Shown here: positions 31,501 to 33,923 of the stretch, one piece after another
Layout of the letters: each line of letters starts with the position of its first letter
Numbering within the stretch: the first letter of the stretch is position 1
Assembly (NCBI GenBank): GCA_029012365.1
Contig: JAQXLY010000024.1
Coordinates: 1 to 33,923, forward strand
Direction: 5' to 3'
From: Lachnospiraceae bacterium
GTDB taxonomy: Bacteria > Bacillota > Clostridia > Lachnospirales > Lachnospiraceae
Length of the DNA: 33,923 nucleotides
The notes under the pieces: model-generated
What the model was told of the DNA's origin: nothing
Seen by the model: only the letters and a program-made list of their open reading frames with translations
Database searches by the model: none
Program-made: the position numbers and the translations under genes

Positions 31501-31707
31501 CGTAAGGAAGCAGGCTTTGAGGTAATGGATCACATCACCTTATATGTATCCGGCAATGACAAGCTGGCTGACCTCTTTGCAAAGAACGAGGCAGAGGTTA
31601 AGACCGTGGTACTGGCAGACAGCTTGGTATTCGGTCAGACAGACGGCTATGTGAAGGAATGGGATTTGAACGGGGAGAATGTTACCCTTGGTGTGAAGAA
31701 GAATTAA
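28549..31707 (+). CDS. ileS: Isoleucyl-tRNA synthetase, long eukaryote-like type, 1052 aa
   Basis: This class I synthetase charges tRNA-Ile in the cytoplasm. The ATP motif HIGH is at 56-59 (GKPHIGHVLTRVIKD) and KMSKS at 603-607. The CP1 editing domain lies between (AWTTTPWTLPSN near 225), and Cys pairs CPRCGTPL and CPECGKKM mark zinc-binding knuckles. The C-terminal anticodon-binding part is long. Length and the motif KAGWDTHGLPVEIEVEK suit the IleS2 group, known for lower mupirocin sensitivity, not the roughly 930-aa IleS1 group. A strong AAGGAGGAG precedes the ATG. It is controlled by the isoleucine T-box and ends at a terminator. Confidence 0.97.
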   Translation: MLYNKVDTNMNFVEREKEVEKFWKDEKIFEKSIEARKQGETYTFYDGPPTANGKPHIGHVLTRVIKDMIPRYRTMKGYMVPRKAGWDTHGLPVEIEVEKLLGLDGKDQIEQYGLEPFIDKCKESVWKYKGMWEDFSSTVGFWADMDNPYVTYHDDYIESEWWALRRIWDKGLLYKGFKIVPYCPRCGTPLSSAEVAQGYKDVKERSAVARFKVVGEDAYILAWTTTPWTLPSNVALCVNPNERYAKVAAADGYTYYMAEALLDTVLGKLATEEKPAYTMLETYVGKDLEYKEYEPLFDCAVEICKKQNKKAYYVVCDNYVTLTDGTGVVHIAPAFGEDDANVGKKYDLPFVQLVDGKGEMTEETPYAGVFVKKADPMVLADLDKKGLLFDAPKFEHSYPHCWRCDTPLIYYARESWYIRETAVKDDLIRNNNTINWIPESIGKGRFGNWLENIQDWAISRNRYWGTPLNIWECECGHRHCVESRDELYRMSGMEEAKTVEFHRPYIDAITLNCPECGKKMTRVPEVLDCWFDSGAMPFAQHHYPFENKELFEKQFPAQFISEAVDQTRGWFHSLLAESTLLFNKAPYENVIVLGHVQDENGQKMSKSKGNAVDPFEALEKFGADAIRWYFYINSAPWLPNRFHDKAVVEGQRKFMGTLWNTYAFFVLYANIDEFDATKYTLEYDKLSVMDKWLLSKLNSVVGAVDDNLGHYRIPEAARALQEFVDEMSNWYVRRGRERFWAKGMEQDKINAYMTLYTALVTIAKTAAPMIPFMAEEIYRNLVCSLDKSAPESVHLCDFPEAKLSWIDKNLEDNMERVLGIVVLGRAARNTANIKQRQPIGTMYVKSEEGELPAFFNEIIADELNVKKVVFTTDVRDFTSYTFKPQLKTLGKRFGSRLNALRTVLTELDGNAAMDELNATGKLTVTVEGVAEELATEDLLIESAQKEGYVSEADGGVTVVLDTNLTAELIEEGYVRELISKVQTMRKEAGFEVMDHITLYVSGNDKLADLFAKNEAEVKTVVLADSLVFGQTDGYVKEWDLNGENVTLGVKKN

Positions 31708-31723
31708 ATTTTGCTATGGCAGA

Positions 31724-31757
31724 GCCGTCGTGTGAGAAATTGCACGGCGGCTTTTTT
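31724..31757 (+). terminator. Terminator of ileS and probable intron target
   Basis: GCCGTCGTG (31724-31732) pairs with CACGGCGGC (31743-31751), one G-U, followed by TTTTTT. It ends ileS. The group II intron starts one or two bases beyond the T tract, which is the known preference of group IIC introns. Confidence 0.92.
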
Positions 31758-32248
31758 GGTTTGCGCGCCACGGGCGCGCTCTAACGGGTGGAAGTCCCGA
31801 ACACACCCAGGTAGTGGGAAGTGTATAGCTGAACAGCAAGGGTGTCCATCGTGAGGTGGAATCTGAAGGAAGCTGTAGGCAAACCTCTGGTCCGACGGAC
31901 AGAAATCGCATATAAGGCTAGGCTACGAGAGATAAGTTGGCCAAAAGCAACGAAGTCTGATAACTACCACGTTTGTAGTAGCAGAGTAGATGCGGCGGAT
32001 ATATGGAAGGAAAGAGCGTGCACCTTAAGCGTGGAGGTCTCACAGCGGTTTCATTAGCCGAGTAACAACGAACTGTGAGAAGTCAGCAGAGCCCATAGTA
32101 GTGAGGAAGTTTCTGTAATGGAAACGGAGTGAAGGGGTGAACAATCAATAAGCTTTAGTAAGTCTCGTGTTGCAGAAATGGCAAACATCTGCCGTAACCA
32201 ATCGGGGGAAGGATGGTCAAATCAAGCGGGACGGAAAGGAAAGAGCGC

Positions 32249-33532
32249 ATGGACACAAGTAGTCTAATGGAGCAGATTTTGTCAAAGGACAACCTTAACA
32301 GGGCATATCTGCAAGTCGTACGAAACAAAGGTGCAGAGGGAGTGGACAAAATGAAGTACACAGAACTTAGGGAACATCTTGTAAGAAACGGCGAAAACAT
32401 CAAAGAACAGTTGAGGACAAGAAAATATAAACCTCAGCCAGTACGAAGAGTGGAGATACCAAAGCCCGATGGCGGTGTCAGAAACTTAGGAGTACCAACA
32501 GTAACAGACAGATTCATACAACAAGCCATCGCACAGGTATTAACACCAATCTATGAGGAACAGTTTCATGACCATAGTTACGGGTTTAGACCTAATAGAT
32601 GTGCACAACAAGCAATCATAACGGCATTAGATATGATGAATGATGGTAATGATTGGATTGTAGATATTGACCTAGAAAAGTTCTTTGACACAGTGAATCA
32701 TGACAAGCTGATGACTATCATTGGCAGAACCATCAAAGATGGAGATGTCATCTCTATTATAAGGAAATATCTTGTCAGTGGAATAATGATTGATGATGAG
32801 TACGAGGACTCTATTGTGGGTACACCACAAGGGGGAAATCTTTCACCATTATTGGCAAACATCATGCTTAATGAACTTGACAAGGAAATGGAAAAGAGAG
32901 GGCTTAACTTTGTGCGATATGCAGATGATTGTATTATCATGGTTAAAAGTGAAATGTCTGCAAACAGAGTCATGAGAAATATCTCACGATTTATTGAAGA
33001 GAAACTAGGACTCAAGGTCAATATGACTAAGAGTAAAGTAGACAGACCAAGTGGGCTTAAATACCTTGGGTTTGGGTTTTACTTTGACCCAAGAGCACAC
33101 CAATACAAGGCAAAACCACATGCAAAATCGGTAATGAAGTTTAAGAAGAGAATGAAAGAACTCACTTGTCGCAGTTGGGGCGTCAGCAATAGCTATAAAG
33201 TGGTGAAACTTAACCAGCTTATCAGAGGTTGGATAAACTACTTCAAGATAGGTAGTATGAAAACTCTTTGCATAGATATGGATAGACATATCAGATATAG
33301 ACTTCGTATGTGCATATGGAAACAATGGAAAACTCCACAGAATCGCGAAAAGAACCTAGTTAAGCTTGGAATTGATAGAAACACCGCAAGACGAGTTGCA
33401 TACACAGGTCGACGAATAGCCTATGTCTGTAATAAAGGTGCTGTGAACGTCGCAATAAACAATAAAAGACTAGCCTCATTTGGACTAGTCTCAATGTTAG
33501 ATTACTACACCGAAAGGTGTGTTACTTGTTAA
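32249..33532 (+). CDS. ltrA: Group II intron reverse transcriptase/maturase, MarathonRT-like, 427 aa
   Basis: This multifunctional protein helps the intron splice and copies it into DNA targets. Fingers and palm motifs: EIPKPDGGVRNLGVPTVTDR (about 73-92), DIDLEKFFDTVNHDKL, GTPQGGNLSPLLANIMLNEL and the active site FVRYADDCIIMV. The maturase-specific X domain follows (KLNQLIRGWINYFKIGSM). There is no HNH endonuclease, as in class C. From MDTSSLMEQ the protein is 427 aa and, from memory, closely follows the E. rectale maturase used as MarathonRT (MDTSNLMEQ). AAGGAAAG lies eight bases upstream of that ATG; an in-frame ATG at 32213 is less likely. Confidence 0.95.
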   Translation: MDTSSLMEQILSKDNLNRAYLQVVRNKGAEGVDKMKYTELREHLVRNGENIKEQLRTRKYKPQPVRRVEIPKPDGGVRNLGVPTVTDRFIQQAIAQVLTPIYEEQFHDHSYGFRPNRCAQQAIITALDMMNDGNDWIVDIDLEKFFDTVNHDKLMTIIGRTIKDGDVISIIRKYLVSGIMIDDEYEDSIVGTPQGGNLSPLLANIMLNELDKEMEKRGLNFVRYADDCIIMVKSEMSANRVMRNISRFIEEKLGLKVNMTKSKVDRPSGLKYLGFGFYFDPRAHQYKAKPHAKSVMKFKKRMKELTCRSWGVSNSYKVVKLNQLIRGWINYFKIGSMKTLCIDMDRHIRYRLRMCIWKQWKTPQNREKNLVKLGIDRNTARRVAYTGRRIAYVCNKGAVNVAINNKRLASFGLVSMLDYYTERCVTC

Positions 33533-33541
33533 GTTGATTGA

Positions 33542-33573
33542 ACCGCCGTGTACGGAACCGTACGCACGGTGGT
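33542..33573 (+). ncRNA. Group II intron domain V
   Basis: This is the catalytic hairpin: ACCGCCGTG pairs with CACGGTGGT, then the two-base CG bulge (33563-33564), then TACG / CGTA capped by a four-base GAAC loop. The shape, size and bulge are those of domain V, showing the ribozyme core is intact at this point. Confidence 0.88.
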
Positions 33574-33615
33574 GTGAGAGGTCGGGGATTTAATCAAAAT
33601 CCCCTCCTACTCGAT

Positions 33616-33721
33616 CAATATGTACATAGCAGTCAAGGCCTAATGTACCCGTATAGTAAGTCAACATTTTGTATAAACAGTCAAAATCATTGTAAACTGT
33701 AATGAGTAGTGCGTGCTTCAT
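33616..33721 (-). pseudogene. 5' fragment of a beta-1,6-N-acetylglucosaminyltransferase-like gene, cut by the intron
   Basis: On the minus strand an ATG at 33721, behind GAGGAAAAG, opens MKHALLITVYNDFDCLYKML and ends YVHID at the intron edge, about 35 codons. This is the start expected of core-2/I-branching-type glycosyltransferases (PF02485), which run to about 300 residues with YVHIDKK at this place. Inside the intron the frame stops after seven more codons. The rest of the gene is not found left of the intron, where the ileS terminator begins at once. The neighbourhood is probably a polysaccharide locus from elsewhere. Confidence 0.7.
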
Positions 33722-33794
33722 ACTTTTCCTCGCCAATTATAGTCTATTTTATATAACAGAATGAATTCTTTCAAGATATCTCAGAATAATTTAA

Positions 33795-33923
33795 TTATAG
33801 GCCAATTACCAGAAATCCACAATCAAAACGTTGTTGGTAAGGAGCAATGTATTTTAATATAATAGCAATAATTGATGGTTCGATTTTGTGTGCCATTTCT
33901 GTTTTGTGCTTGTTGTTATAATG
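33795..33923 (-). CDS. 3' end of an unidentified minus-strand gene, 42 codons visible
   Basis: The frame is open from the window edge to a TAA at 33795 and ends YQQRFDCGFLVIGL. The stretch KHKTEMAHKIEPSIIAIILK looks like real coding sequence but I cannot assign a family. It points the same way as the truncated glycosyltransferase 73 bases downstream and may belong to the same surface-polysaccharide operon. Confidence 0.45.
   Translation of the reverse strand, partial: HYNNKHKTEMAHKIEPSIIAIILKYIAPYQQRFDCGFLVIGL

Larger units (their letters stand above)
31759..33615 (+). mobile_element. Group IIC intron, complete
   Basis: This is a self-splicing retroelement. The 5' end GTTTGCGCG (boundary good to about three bases) opens a structured 450-base region (domains I-III and the start of IV). 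The maturase gene sits in domain IV. Domain V follows at 33542-33573 and a domain VI hairpin (GGGGATTT / AAATCCCC) with the 3' end CTACTCGAT at 33615. Size is about 1.86 kb. Class C is supported by the maturase type without an endonuclease domain and by insertion beside a terminator. The base composition is lower in GC than its left neighbours. Confidence 0.88.

Noticed and set aside
33580..33615. Continuation RVGGDFD of the glycosyltransferase frame
   Set aside because: These codons are intron sequence read antisense and stop at once; they are not part of the protein.
1..33923. CRISPR arrays, tRNA or rRNA genes, insertion sequences with transposase, prophage genes
   Set aside because: No regularly spaced repeats, no tRNA cloverleaf or rRNA segment and no transposase or phage protein were seen on either strand.

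Overview
The window reads as a chromosomal segment of an anaerobic, spore-forming, probably motile Firmicute, most likely a Lachnospiraceae member close to Eubacterium rectale/Roseburia. The basis is an NADH-linked trimeric-type [FeFe] hydrogenase operon, sporulation genes (sipL-like, spoIIR), T-box control of ileS, a candidate sigma-28 promoter, strong AGGAGG ribosome binding sites, and a group IIC intron maturase almost identical, as I recall it, to the E. rectale enzyme. All assignments come from reading the sequence and from family knowledge; no search was run.

Left part (1-9.6 kb). A small XRE regulator is followed by two divergent hydrogenase-related operons that share the AT-rich 5580-5933 intergenic region. 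Leftward runs hydC-hydE-hydD-hydB-hydA (5579 to 412), with the same order as the Acetobacterium woodii electron-bifurcating hydrogenase operon as I remember it; a Rex-like palindrome lies over its probable promoter. Rightward runs a compact, partly overlapping set: DRTGG protein, RsbW/RsbT-like ATPase, a degenerate sensor-type [FeFe] hydrogenase homologue with ferredoxin and FeS domains, a second DRTGG-like protein and a PHP-domain phosphoesterase. I read this set as a candidate redox or H2 sensing module attached to the catalytic enzyme. It is the best candidate here for a poorly described system.

Middle part (9.1-25 kb). This is mostly household genes: a PrcB-like lipoprotein, veg, a SipL-like spore coat morphogenetic protein, an alkaline phosphatase lipoprotein, a YibE/F membrane protein, a DtxR-type regulator, a probable flagellar-regulon protein of unknown function, a TM1266-type hydrogenase-system regulator, ispE, spoIIR, an esterase, murI, a DUF1934 protein, a membrane-anchored unknown, and a pncB-vanY-plsC operon. 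Several genes carry recognisable specialised promoters: sigma-E-like for sipL, sigma-F-like for spoIIR, sigma-28-like for the unknown gene, and a PhoP-box-like repeat before the phosphatase.

Right part (25.2-33.9 kb). An MBOAT/DHHW pair for O-acetylation of a surface polymer is followed by an isoleucine T-box leader, an unexplained structured 290-base stretch, and ileS of the long eukaryote-like type. Directly after the ileS terminator sits a complete group IIC intron with its maturase. On its other side lies the start of a minus-strand glycosyltransferase gene, cut after about 35 codons, whose remainder is nowhere in the window. The junction therefore marks a deletion, recombination between intron copies, or an assembly join. 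The last bases hold the 3' end of an unidentified minus-strand gene.
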